Shown here piece by piece: positions 18,511-26,582 of a stretch of 64,000 nt of DNA (its first letter is position 1; every line of letters starts with the position of its first letter). The translations under genes and the position numbers were made by a program. The DNA is from UKL13-2 sp043744255 (GTDB lineage Bacteria; Pseudomonadota; Gammaproteobacteria; Burkholderiales; Usitatibacteraceae). Where the stretch lies: assembly GCA_043744255.1 (NCBI GenBank), contig JAYTVA010000110.1:62001-126000 (forward strand), given 5' to 3'. The notes beneath the pieces are model-generated. The model searched no databases and was not told the DNA's origin. It saw only the letters and a program-made list of their open reading frames with translations.

Positions 18511-19509
18511 TCAGCGCTGAAACCGCGCGCCAGATGGATGATTGCTACCGTGGATCTGCGCATGGCAGTTCTGGCACGCGCGACCAACGAGGCGCTGATT
18601 AACCGCGAGCCCGGCCGGGGGCGGTGCCGTGCCCAAGGGACGGTTGGCTTGCGGCGTTTGTCCGGCCTGGAACAGCGCGCCAGCATGACCTGCCGCCACG
18701 TTGTGACACTGCTCACACAAGGCAGGGCGGGCAGCTTGGAGGAGTTTGTCGTGATTCGAGCCATGCGGTGAATGACAGTTGGCGCAGTTCTCACGCACGG
18801 GGGCGTGTTCCCAAATGAACGGGCCTCGCTTCTCGGCGTGACACTGATAGCAGGTGTCGTTCACCGAATCTGCCTTGAGGGCCAACTTAGTCGCCGAGCC
18901 ATGCGGATTGTGGCAATCGACGCACGACATTTTTCCTTCTGGCAGCGGCATGTGCGAGCGCTTGTTGAATTCGGCACGCTGCTGACGATGGCAGGTCTCG
19001 CAGGTTTCGTTGATGCTCGGTTTTTTCAGCAAGCCGTTGGCCGAAAAGCGCGCCATCGGATTGTGGCAGTCACTGCACGCGAGCTTGTTGTTCGAATGCG
19101 CGGAGCCCGGCCAATGCAGACGCTGCGCGCCACTGTGGCAGGTCATGCAGGTAGCATTTTGCGTCTCGATGGACGTGCCGGATTCTTTGGTGAAGCCAAT
19201 CAGTAAGCCCTTCGCGGCGGGATTGGCAGCGTGTTTTGAACCGGCACCATGGCAGGTCTCGCAGACGCGTTTCTCACTCTCGTTTTGCGGATTTTGCCGA
19301 AACGCTTTGGCGTGCGAGGTATGGCCAAAGTGTTTGCCCTCGACCACGTGGCAGGTTAGACAAACTTTTTCGCCAACAAAAGCAGCGTCGCGCGTGGGGT
19401 CTGGCGGCTGCGCGTACACCCAACTGGATGTCAAAATCGCCACGGCAATTGCCGCAGCGAGCCAGAAAAATCCGTAGCGAAAAAGCAGATTTAAGAACTT
19501 GTTCTTCAT
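18511..19509 (-). CDS. DmsE/MtrA-like decaheme c-type cytochrome
   Basis: 332 residues from the ATG at 19509, with GAGG about 6 bases upstream. An N-terminal hydrophobic segment (FFWLAAAIAVAILTSSWVYAQ) acts as signal peptide. I count ten CXXCH heme sites: CLTCH, CETCH, CMTCH, CSDCH, CETCH, CVDCH, CYQCH, CANCH, CEQCH and CQNCH. Length and heme count match periplasmic MtrA/DmsE/PioA cytochromes that carry electrons into an MtrB-type pore. With the downstream barrel gene it forms a conduit for electrons out to, or in from, minerals or other external acceptors. Direction of flow cannot be told from sequence. Confidence 0.93.
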   Translation of the reverse strand: MKNKFLNLLFRYGFFWLAAAIAVAILTSSWVYAQPPDPTRDAAFVGEKVCLTCHVVEGKHFGHTSHAKAFRQNPQNESEKRVCETCHGAGSKHAANPAAKGLLIGFTKESGTSIETQNATCMTCHSGAQRLHWPGSAHSNNKLACSDCHNPMARFSANGLLKKPSINETCETCHRQQRAEFNKRSHMPLPEGKMSCVDCHNPHGSATKLALKADSVNDTCYQCHAEKRGPFIWEHAPVRENCANCHSPHGSNHDKLLQAARPALCEQCHNVAAGHAGALFQAGQTPQANRPLGTAPPPAGLAVNQRLVGRACQNCHAQIHGSNHPSGARFQR

Positions 19510-19818
19510 GCGCGCCTCGCTTGTTTGTTGAATGGCACTCACCTGAACTGCTCACCGGGTCACGCCCGGTACCTCGCCCTGAATCACACGCAATTTCATT
19601 TTTCTTGACGGAGCGCCAAGGGTTTTACGTTAGGGGTTTTGCTTAAAGGAACTCTGCAAAAACACAAATATTGGGATTTCAATCCCAAATTACGCTTTTT
19701 TTCCCTAAAGTCGAGGTTCCGACGGTTTTATTTATTTGGGCGGGAAGGGAATAAACGCAACGTTCCGCATGAGGGAAAGCGCGCTGACGTTGGGCGTAGC
19801 GCATGTCGAGCGCCCAAC
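19510..19818. other. Upstream region of the decaheme operon, no gene seen
   Basis: About 310 bases with lower GC than its surroundings and no credible coding frame. It contains the palindrome at 19671-19688 and probably the promoter of the minus-strand decaheme-barrel operon. Confidence 0.6.
19671..19688. promoter_or_regulatory. 18-bp perfect palindrome upstream of the decaheme operon
   Basis: TTGGGATT-TC-AATCCCAA lies 160 bases upstream of the decaheme cytochrome start in an AT-rich stretch. It is followed on the plus strand by TTACGCTTTTTTT. A dimeric-regulator operator is more likely than a terminator because no plus-strand gene precedes it. Confidence 0.4.
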
Positions 19819-19846
19819 AAAAAGCCCCGGCAAACCGGGGCTTTTC
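19819..19846 (-). terminator. Rho-independent terminator of cspA
   Basis: On the minus strand: AAAAGCCCCGG, loop TTTG, CCGGGGCTTTTTG. A perfect GC stem followed by T residues, 15 bases past the cold-shock gene. Confidence 0.9.
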
Positions 19847-19861
19847 TCACAGCCGGGAAAC

Positions 19862-20065
19862 TTAAACCGACTGGATATTGGTTGCTTGCTTACCTTTAGG
19901 ACCCGTGGTGATCTCGAACGAGACCTTCTGGTTTTCCTTCAGCGTTTTGAAGCCGCTGGATTGAATTGCGGAGAAGTGCACAAACAAATCTTCGCCTTTA
20001 TCGTCTGGTGTGATGAAGCCAAAACCTTTGGCGTCGTTAAACCATTTCACTGTACCTGTTGCCAT
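19862..20065 (-). CDS. cspA: Cold-shock protein, CspA family
   Basis: 67 residues starting MATGTVKWFNDAKGFGFI. It holds both RNA-binding motifs, RNP1-like KGFGFI and RNP2-like DLFVHFSAI, of the cold-shock OB fold. The ATG at 20065 is preferred over the ATG at 20071 because AGGAA lies 7 bases upstream of the former and directly abuts the latter. It acts as a cytoplasmic single-strand nucleic-acid chaperone. The transcript likely carries a leader of about 100 bases from an extended -10 promoter and ends at a strong terminator. Which Csp paralogue it is cannot be decided here. Confidence 0.93.
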   Translation of the reverse strand: MATGTVKWFNDAKGFGFITPDDKGEDLFVHFSAIQSSGFKTLKENQKVSFEITTGPKGKQATNIQSV

Positions 20066-20174
20066 TTTCATTTCCTATTCAAAAAGTTGACGTGGTAGTT
20101 GCCCATGTCGTTGGAACCAAGAAAGAAGAACAGCAGATACTGGCTTGACTAACTTGAATATCACGACGAGTACA

Positions 20175-20183
20175 CTATAACAA
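20175..20183 (-). promoter_or_regulatory. Extended -10 promoter of cspA
   Basis: On the minus strand TGT-TATAGT, an extended -10 element with no good -35. The predicted start near 20168 gives a leader of about 100 bases, in the range seen for cold-shock genes. Confidence 0.4.
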
Positions 20184-20203
20184 ATAGTTTGCAAATGTGC
20201 GGC

Positions 20204-20230
20204 GGGGTTGGGTGGGTAGGTGGGTGGGGC
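20204..20230 (+). other. G-quadruplex-forming motif
   Basis: Five runs of three or more G separated by loops of 1-5 bases (GGGGTTGGGTGGG, then TAGGT, then GGGTGGGG). It lies between the end of the alcohol dehydrogenase gene and the cspA promoter, on the template strand of both. Confidence 0.55.
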
Positions 20231-20253
20231 GTGAATCCGCGTGCGGCGGTCAC

Positions 20254-21399
20254 CTACAGCGATTCGACCAGCATGCGTTGATAGTCTGCCGCAGTCGCCC
20301 CACGCGGATTGGTTTTGTGGCAATGATCGCGTAGCGCACCGTAAATAACCTGTTCAAACATCTCCGCGCCGACACCCATTTTGCCAAGGCCGGTGGGGAG
20401 CATTAGCCGCTGATTCATTTGCGTGATGGCGTCGGCCACATCGGCACTCGCAGGCAGCCGCATCGCATGGCGCAGGCGATCCAGTTTTTGTTCGGCAATG
20501 ACCGACGGCGCGGACGCGTTGAAGCGAATCACGGCCGGCATCACAACAGCGTTGAGCGTGCCGTGATGCAGATTGGTTTGCCCGTTGATTTTCAAGCCAC
20601 CGAGCGGGTGTGACAACGAGTGCACCGCGCCGAGCCCTTTCTGAAACGCGAGCGCACCTTGGTATGACGCGCTCATCATATTGAGTCTCGCGTCAATGTC
20701 TTGTCCGTTGTTGGTTGCGCGCTCGATGCTGCTCCACGCACGTGTGAGGCCATCGAGCGCGATGCCATCAGCGGGCGGATTAAATGCCGATGCGAGGAAG
20801 GTTTCGATGCAGTGCGCAATCGCATCCATCCCCGTTGCGGCGGTGAGGGTCGGCGGCAATCCCACCGTCAGCGCTGGATCGCATATCGCTGAGCGCGGCA
20901 ACAAATGCCATGAATGAAAGCCGAGTTTGCGGCCATCGTTGAGAATGATGATCGCGCCGCGCGCGACTTCACTGCCGGTACCGGAAGTCGTCGGTATCGC
21001 GATCAACGGTGCGGCGGCATCCGTGATTGACGCGCTGCCGCCTTCGATGGTGGCGTAGCTAGTCAAGCTGCCAGTGTGCGTCGCCATGATGGCGACGCCT
21101 TTGGCGAGGTCAATCGACGAGCCACCACCGACCGCGATTAAGCCGTCACAGCCAGCACTGCGATAGAGCGCGGCGGCTTGCATCACCATCGCTTCGGTGG
21201 GGTTTGAGGGCGTGTCATCGAATACCATGAACGGCAGGCCGAGATGATCGGTGACGCGCGCGACCAGTCCTGCCGCAACCACGCCTTTGTCAGACACCAC
21301 CAGCGGACGACGAATGCCGATGCGTTCGCACTCGGATTTCAGGACCAGCAAGCTATCAACGCCGATATGGATGTGGGTCAGGTAGTAGATGTACGCCAT
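20254..21399 (-). CDS. Iron-containing alcohol dehydrogenase
   Basis: 381 residues from the ATG at 21399, the usual family length; the longer in-frame extension to 21561 adds unlikely sequence. The NAD(P)-binding loop GGGSSIDLAKG is near residue 95, and TSGTGSEVAR follows. Metal-ligand motifs DAIAHCIETF, HSLSHPLGG and NLHHG appear in order in the helical C-terminal domain. It should oxidise a short alcohol or reduce an aldehyde in the cytoplasm with Fe2+ or Zn2+. It stands alone on the minus strand upstream of cspA, so context gives no substrate. Confidence 0.9.
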   Translation of the reverse strand: MAYIYYLTHIHIGVDSLLVLKSECERIGIRRPLVVSDKGVVAAGLVARVTDHLGLPFMVFDDTPSNPTEAMVMQAAALYRSAGCDGLIAVGGGSSIDLAKGVAIMATHTGSLTSYATIEGGSASITDAAAPLIAIPTTSGTGSEVARGAIIILNDGRKLGFHSWHLLPRSAICDPALTVGLPPTLTAATGMDAIAHCIETFLASAFNPPADGIALDGLTRAWSSIERATNNGQDIDARLNMMSASYQGALAFQKGLGAVHSLSHPLGGLKINGQTNLHHGTLNAVVMPAVIRFNASAPSVIAEQKLDRLRHAMRLPASADVADAITQMNQRLMLPTGLGKMGVGAEMFEQVIYGALRDHCHKTNPRGATAADYQRMLVESL

Positions 21400-21551
21400 T
21401 TTTTCTCGGTCGCCTAGAATTGCTGCACGTTGATTGAATTGCCAGTTTCGCATCATTTGGCGACCACTTGCCGCACGAAAAAAAGGGTATCTTGTGAGCC
21501 AGCTACGCGCTGCTCTCAGAATCCTTGCCCCAACAAACTGCAAATTCCAAT

Positions 21552-22487
21552 ATGACCGCAACTGCGACCACCACCGCTTCGCCGGGTGCCGACGAAGAAC
21601 TCTGCCTACTCGGTGTCACCCGCCTCGCCCAGTTCATTGATTTTGTTCGACACCGCACCAAGGACGGCATCGGCCGCGATGATGGCGAGATCGCAGACGA
21701 GTGGCGCGCGGCAGCGAACGTGTACGCCAAGCTGCAAGCGGCTACCACCGCACCGCCCGTGGCTTCCGAAGTGCTTGAACTGCCGCCCGCCATCCAAGCG
21801 CACGTCGATGCGTTGGTGAAGTTACCGCAGTTTCGCAGTGCGTTTTCTTCGGTGCCCATTGCCTTTGGCATGGTGGAGTTGGATCAGTTGATCGCATATC
21901 AGCACAGCCTGACGCTTTCCACCGTCGATGCGCTGTGCCGAAACCTGACAGCACCCTTGACTGACGCAGCGCTTGCAGCAGCGTGCCTACCACTGGGCGC
22001 CACCCGCGCCGATTTTCATGTCGGTCGATCCGGCAAGCGTGAATTCATTTTTCATTCTGATTCGCACGACATGCGCTTCTTGGGCGCGCAATTGCTCGAC
22101 CCAACATTGGTGCCGGACATCGTGAGCGACGGCCATGCCGCAACCATCATCGCCCTCGCCGTTGGTTTCAGCAACAACGTCCTCAATGTCGTGCGGTTCG
22201 GCAAGCGCATGGTATTGAACAACGGCTACCACCGCGCGTATGCACTGAGATCGTTAGGCGTAACCCACGCCCCATGCGTGATTCAGGTATGCGCGCATTG
22301 GGAGGATGTGACGCTGGCAGGGTCTTCCGAAATGACGCAAAACGCGGATATTTATTTTGAGTCGCAACGCCCGCCGTTGTTGCGAGACTATTTTGATTCG
22401 GCCTTGGTTCGACGCTTCGCTACCCGCCAGCAGCGCCGCCAAGTACACCTAAAAATCGATGTGACCAGTACCAAGTTGGCACTATAG
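21552..22487 (+). CDS. Unrecognised protein with a ParB-like NGYHR motif, upstream of a double-glycine peptide
   Basis: 311 residues from the ATG at 21552 (a TTG at 21525 would add nine). No strong ribosome site is visible. I do not recognise the family. Near residue 225 it has RMVLNNGYHRAYALRSLGV, reminiscent of the nucleotide-binding N-G-x-H/R-R loop of ParB/sulfiredoxin-fold proteins, preceded by FHVGRSGKREFIFHSDSHDMR. No signal peptide or membrane segment. The next gene on this strand is a secreted-peptide precursor, with its exporter operon converging from the other side. A role as peptide-modifying enzyme, immunity factor or regulator is possible but unproven. Confidence 0.6.
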   Translation: MTATATTTASPGADEELCLLGVTRLAQFIDFVRHRTKDGIGRDDGEIADEWRAAANVYAKLQAATTAPPVASEVLELPPAIQAHVDALVKLPQFRSAFSSVPIAFGMVELDQLIAYQHSLTLSTVDALCRNLTAPLTDAALAAACLPLGATRADFHVGRSGKREFIFHSDSHDMRFLGAQLLDPTLVPDIVSDGHAATIIALAVGFSNNVLNVVRFGKRMVLNNGYHRAYALRSLGVTHAPCVIQVCAHWEDVTLAGSSEMTQNADIYFESQRPPLLRDYFDSALVRRFATRQQRRQVHLKIDVTSTKLAL

Positions 22488-22534
22488 GGGCACACTTCGT
22501 GACAAAATTACACAATCGTACTCAGGCGGATTGC

Positions 22535-22564
22535 TTGCACTTTCGCGAATTCCCATAGTATTAT
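22535..22564 (+). promoter_or_regulatory. Candidate sigma70 promoter of the peptide gene
   Basis: TTGCAC (22535-22540), an 18-base spacer and TATTAT (22559-22564) in a notably AT-rich patch upstream of the peptide gene. It predicts a leader of about 130 bases that includes the 12-bp direct repeats. Confidence 0.4.
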
Positions 22565-22567
22565 TTA

Positions 22568-22591
22568 TTACGTTATTTGTTACGTTATTTG
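22568..22591 (+). repeat. Tandem 12-bp direct repeat
   Basis: TTACGTTATTTG occurs twice head to tail (22568-22579, 22580-22591), immediately after the predicted -10 of the peptide promoter. It could be a regulator site or act in the mRNA leader. Confidence 0.6.
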
Positions 22592-22698
22592 ACTGTTTGC
22601 AGCCAGCCGGGGGGCATGAAGTTGGCGCAAACGAAGCGGTGCCATGCAAGACATGGTTTGAAATAACTTCCATTCCGGAAAACTTACAGGAGAGCAAC

Positions 22699-22875
22699 AT
22701 GCGCATTTTGACAATTCAAGAAATGGAACAAGTGGGCGGTGCGGGTAAGCCTAAGAAGGTAAAAGGCGCAGGCCATGCGTCCTCTGCCAAGGCCTCGAGC
22801 GCTGCTTGTCAGGGTGGCTCGTCGAATAAAACGTCCTCTGGAGCACCTTGTGTGCCGCCTGGACCGACACCGTAA
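22699..22875 (+). CDS. Double-glycine leader peptide precursor (candidate microcin/bacteriocin-like secreted peptide)
   Basis: 58 residues. The ATG at 22699 has a strong AGGAGA ribosome site 5 bases upstream. The leader MRILTIQEMEQVGG fits the double-glycine class cleaved by C39 peptidases: Glu at -7, Val at -3, Gly-Gly at -2/-1. The predicted mature part is 44 residues, basic at its start (KPKKVKG), rich in Ser/Ala/Gly/Lys, with cysteines at 37 and 51 and a Pro-rich end (PPGPTP). The C39 ABC transporter, HlyD and TolC genes lie convergently just downstream. It may be a bacteriocin, signal or other secreted peptide. The in-frame region upstream (from 22531) is more likely leader than coding. 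Confidence 0.75.
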   Translation: MRILTIQEMEQVGGAGKPKKVKGAGHASSAKASSAACQGGSSNKTSSGAPCVPPGPTP

Positions 22876-22907
22876 CTCGGCGTTTGCGTCACGACTGGCA
22901 GTTCGAC

Positions 22908-22935
22908 AAAGCCCTTCGATTCTTCGAAGGGCTTT
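22908..22935. terminator. Bidirectional terminator between the peptide gene and the exporter operon
   Basis: AAAGCCCTTCGA, loop ttct, TCGAAGGGCTTT flanked by A and T tracts. It sits between the convergent peptide gene and tolC-like gene and can end both transcripts. Confidence 0.88.
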
Positions 22936-24417
22936 TTACATTGGAGCGACCATTTTCGCAGCAACGCCCAGCCGCCCCGACACCAGCGTCAGCCGAATCC
23001 GCGCCTGCACATTGGTCAATTTAGCTTCGTGCAATTGCGCCCGCGCATTGGCCAATGCGGCCTGCGCCGTCAACAAATCTTGCAGCGTGCCTACGCCCGC
23101 CTTGTAACGCCCGACCGCGACTTGATGGCTCGCCAGCGCCGACGTGAGCAATTGTCTCGCTGCGCCCAGGCTTTCGCTCTCGGTACGAATCTGTTGGGCG
23201 CTGCGCCACACTTCCGTATCGAGCTCGCGCTCAATGATTTGTAGCTGTGCTTCGCGCGCAGAAATTTGCGATTGCACTTGTGCGCTGCGTGCGCGTTCTT
23301 CCGCACCATTGAACAGCGGAACCGTCGCGACTACCGCGCCGCCCAGGCTACGATCCGTGCTCGCGCTGCCGCTACCTAAGGCACGAGCGGCACTCGCCCC
23401 ACCCGCCAGCGTGACCACGCCCTTGCTATCGGCGCGCACCGCGTCGAGCCGCGCGCGCAGTGCACTAATCTCGGCACGCGCACTGCGCATGCGCGGGTGC
23501 TCTGCCCTTGCTTGCGCCAACAGCACCTCGACCGCCGGTGCTTCATCTAGCGACGGAAAGGCCGATTCAACATCGGTCAAGCCGATGGCCTGTTGCACCG
23601 GCAATCCCATCACAACCGCTAAGGTGCCGCGCGCGCTTTGCCACAGACCTTGCGCACGGGTGCGATCCAGCGTCGCTTGCGCGAACGCGGTCTGCGCTTG
23701 CAATTTTTCCGCGAGTGAACCCAGTTGCGCGTCGTAACGCGCTTGTGCGATGGCGGTACTTTGATTAGCCGCCGCCTCGGCCTCGCGTAACGAATCGAGT
23801 CTGCCCCACACGCTGAGCGCATCCGCGTAGATACGCAGCGTGTCGGTCAGTGTAGTTAGGTTGCTGTTGTCTTGCGTCGCGATGGCGGCCACCAGCGTTT
23901 GACGCGCTTGTTCCAACGTTGCGTTGCGTGATCCGAAATCGAATAGCACCCAACCCAAGCTAAGCGACGCGTAGGCACTGCTGCTGACCGAAGTGATGTT
24001 GCTATTCGGAATGCGATTTCCTGCAACCTCAATGTTCGCACTGACCCGTGGCAGAAACGCGCTCTCGGCTAACTCCACGCTCGCCTGCTGTCCCTGCACG
24101 TTCGCCAGCGCTTGGCGCATCGTGGGGCTTTTGCACATGACCTGTTCGAGCACATCGCTCAATGTGAGCTGGCTCGGCAAATCTGCTGCGTTGCTCACGC
24201 AACCTCCCAAGCCCACGCGGCGTTGGCTACCCGTGGGCAGCGCATCTGGTGGGAGACTCGTCGCCGCGACCCGCGAGGTTGCGGTGGCAGCGGATGGCGG
24301 GTTGGCGAGCTGATTGGTGCTGCGCAATTGCAGGCCATCGGTTTGCGCGTGCACCGTCCATGTCGAAGCCACGAACAGGTAACCTAGACAACACACGACG
24401 CACCGCAAACGCCTCAC
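22936..24417 (-). CDS. TolC family outer-membrane efflux protein
   Basis: 493 residues from a GTG at 24417 that overlaps the ABC transporter stop (GTGA). Signal peptide CVVCCLGYLFVASTWTVHA. It contains two long helical hairpin repeats typical of OEP/TolC proteins (for example PTMRQALANVQGQQASVELAE and YKAGVGTLQDLLTAQAALANA). It forms the outer-membrane channel of a type I secretion complex with the HlyD and ABC proteins encoded just upstream in the same operon. Having its own TolC in the operon suggests a dedicated exporter. Confidence 0.9.
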   Translation of the reverse strand: MRRLRCVVCCLGYLFVASTWTVHAQTDGLQLRSTNQLANPPSAATATSRVAATSLPPDALPTGSQRRVGLGGCVSNAADLPSQLTLSDVLEQVMCKSPTMRQALANVQGQQASVELAESAFLPRVSANIEVAGNRIPNSNITSVSSSAYASLSLGWVLFDFGSRNATLEQARQTLVAAIATQDNSNLTTLTDTLRIYADALSVWGRLDSLREAEAAANQSTAIAQARYDAQLGSLAEKLQAQTAFAQATLDRTRAQGLWQSARGTLAVVMGLPVQQAIGLTDVESAFPSLDEAPAVEVLLAQARAEHPRMRSARAEISALRARLDAVRADSKGVVTLAGGASAARALGSGSASTDRSLGGAVVATVPLFNGAEERARSAQVQSQISAREAQLQIIERELDTEVWRSAQQIRTESESLGAARQLLTSALASHQVAVGRYKAGVGTLQDLLTAQAALANARAQLHEAKLTNVQARIRLTLVSGRLGVAAKMVAPM

Positions 24418-26582
24418 TCGACCGTCTCCGCACGCTGCGCATCAACGCGCACGAAATACGCGCTTGGCTCGCCGTCAAACACAATCGCGCCCTTGTCCAT
24501 TTCCACCACGCGCGCCGCTGCCCGGATGGTTTCGGGTCGGTGCGCGACGACAATCCGCGTGATCTTCAACGCCGCGATGGCGCGATTGATTTTCGCTTCC
24601 CGCTTCAAATCGAGATGGCTGGTGGCCTCATCGAGAATCAACACTTGCGGACGCTTGTACAGCGCGCGCGCCAGCAACACCCGTTGCTTTTGCCCGCCGG
24701 ATAACACCGTACCCATATCGCCAACCAGCGTTTGGTAACCCATCGCCATCGCTTGAATATCGGTGTGCACCGAGGCGAGCTTCGCGCACTCTTCGATCCA
24801 CGGCAAGTCTGGACGCGGGTCGAAAAAACTGATGTTGTCGGCGAGTGAGCCCGCGAACAAACTATCGTCTTGCATCACCGTACCAACCATCGCGCGCCAA
24901 CTTTCGTTGCCGAGCTGTTCGAGCGGAATTTTGCCAATCCGAATCACGCCCTCAGTCGGCTTGTATGCCCCCAGCACCACGTTCACCAGCGTCGTCTTGC
25001 CACACCCAGAGCCGCCGGTGATGGCAACCGACTCGCCGGACGCGATGTGCAAAGTAACGCCATCAAGCACCAGTGGGTCGTGTTCGGCGTAACGAAAGCG
25101 CAAGCCATCAATCGCAATATCCGGCGGCGCGCTGGTGGGTTCGCTGCTCAATGCGCGTGCCGATGCAGGCTCGGTGGGCGTCAACACCACATCGCTTAAC
25201 CGTTCTGCGTACACTCGCAGCATCAACAAGTCGATGGCCTTGCCGATCAGTTGCGTGAGACGCGCATCGAACTGCGCGCGGTACGCCAAAAACGCGAGCA
25301 ACATGCCGACGCTTAATTCACCAGCCATGATCTGACGCGTGCCCAGCCACATCAGCACCAGATAGAAGCAACCGGTCAACAATGCGCTGATGAGCCTGTA
25401 AAAAATTTGCAGTTTTTGCACCGCGAGTGAAGCATTGGTTTCACTAACCAATAATGTCTGCCACGCGCCCTGCCGCTCGGTTTGCCGACCGAATAACTTG
25501 ATCGCTTTCACACCGCGAATCGTTTCCAGAAAGTGGCTAGACACGTTGGCTGATCGCGCGATGTATTCCTCAGTCGCCGCGTACAGCGGGCGATACCACA
25601 CGATCCGCACCATGAGATACAACAGCACCGCGAGGATCGCGACCGCCGCAAGTGCAGGGCTGTATAAGAACATCATGAGAAGTGAAACCACCACCAGCAG
25701 GCCATCAAACAGCGCTTCGACAAATGCGCTAGTCAGCACCTTTTGAATCTCGTCCACCGAGCCCGCGCGGGAGAACACGTCACCCAAATGCCGCCGTTGA
25801 AAATACGCAATCGGTAGCTTGACGATGTGCGAAAAGACATTAGATCGCCATTGCACCCGAATCGAAGTATTGATGACCAACAACAGCCATGAGCGGATCA
25901 GCGTCACGACCTGCTGCGCCACCAGCACGAACACAAAGCCAAGCGTGAGGGTGGTCAGTAGGTTCTGGTCTTTCGCGACCAACACGTGGTCAATAATCCA
26001 TTGCAGAAACAGCGGATTGACCAGCGCAAAGATTTCCAGCGCCAGCGAGAGCAACAACACTTGCGTCAGTGACGGCCAAAAGCCCGATACCTGCCCAACC
26101 AATTGCCGCAACGAAAGCGAAGTTTTTTCCGAACGCGGCACAAAGCCCGCATTCGGCCACGTTTCAAGCGCAACGCCGGTGAATTTTTTCGACACTTCGT
26201 CGAACGATACTTTGCGCTCGCCAAATGCAGGATCGTGTATCACCGCGCTTGTGCCGCGTACTTCTTTGAGCACCACGAAGTGATTCAGCTCCCAATGTAG
26301 GATCGCGGGTAAGCGGAGGCTCTTGAGCTCGCCAAGCTCCAAGCGCAGCGCGCGAAAGCCCAAGTTTTCGCGCTCTGCGAGTTGCGCGAGTGTATTGAGC
26401 GTCATGCCCTTCAGCGAAATCGCGTGGCGTTGGCGCAGTGCTGCGAGGTCGGTTTGCACACCGTGGTAACCCAACACCATCGCAAGACACGCGAGGCCGC
26501 ATTCCGCACCCTCGCTCTGCAACACCAGCGGCAGCTTGCGGCCAAAACCAAACGAGAGTGCTTCAATTAACGTTGAGGCCAT
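24414..26582 (-). CDS. Peptidase domain-containing ABC transporter (C39 peptidase, bacteriocin-type exporter)
   Basis: 722 residues. The N-terminal C39 domain has Gln22 and Cys28 (QSEGAECGLACLAM), His101 (WELNHFVVL) and Asp117 (VIHDPAFG), so the double-glycine protease site looks intact. Several membrane segments follow (residues 165-430), then the ATPase with Walker A GGSGCGKTT near 520 and the signature LSGGQKQR with LILDEATSHLD. It cleaves a leader after Gly-Gly and exports the peptide across the inner membrane. Its stop overlaps the tolC-like start; its ATG directly follows the HlyD stop. The natural substrate is probably the small peptide encoded opposite. Confidence 0.94.
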   Translation of the reverse strand: MASTLIEALSFGFGRKLPLVLQSEGAECGLACLAMVLGYHGVQTDLAALRQRHAISLKGMTLNTLAQLAERENLGFRALRLELGELKSLRLPAILHWELNHFVVLKEVRGTSAVIHDPAFGERKVSFDEVSKKFTGVALETWPNAGFVPRSEKTSLSLRQLVGQVSGFWPSLTQVLLLSLALEIFALVNPLFLQWIIDHVLVAKDQNLLTTLTLGFVFVLVAQQVVTLIRSWLLLVINTSIRVQWRSNVFSHIVKLPIAYFQRRHLGDVFSRAGSVDEIQKVLTSAFVEALFDGLLVVVSLLMMFLYSPALAAVAILAVLLYLMVRIVWYRPLYAATEEYIARSANVSSHFLETIRGVKAIKLFGRQTERQGAWQTLLVSETNASLAVQKLQIFYRLISALLTGCFYLVLMWLGTRQIMAGELSVGMLLAFLAYRAQFDARLTQLIGKAIDLLMLRVYAERLSDVVLTPTEPASARALSSEPTSAPPDIAIDGLRFRYAEHDPLVLDGVTLHIASGESVAITGGSGCGKTTLVNVVLGAYKPTEGVIRIGKIPLEQLGNESWRAMVGTVMQDDSLFAGSLADNISFFDPRPDLPWIEECAKLASVHTDIQAMAMGYQTLVGDMGTVLSGGQKQRVLLARALYKRPQVLILDEATSHLDLKREAKINRAIAALKITRIVVAHRPETIRAAARVVEMDKGAIVFDGEPSAYFVRVDAQRAETVE

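Noticed and set aside
20075..20323. 82-codon minus-strand frame upstream of cspA
   Set aside because: It covers the cspA leader and promoter, has low-quality composition and no ribosome site.
22531..22698. In-frame N-terminal extension of the peptide precursor with a hydrophobic stretch
   Set aside because: Its first codon is a TTG overlapping the promoter, while the ATG at 22699 has a strong ribosome site and begins a canonical double-glycine leader.
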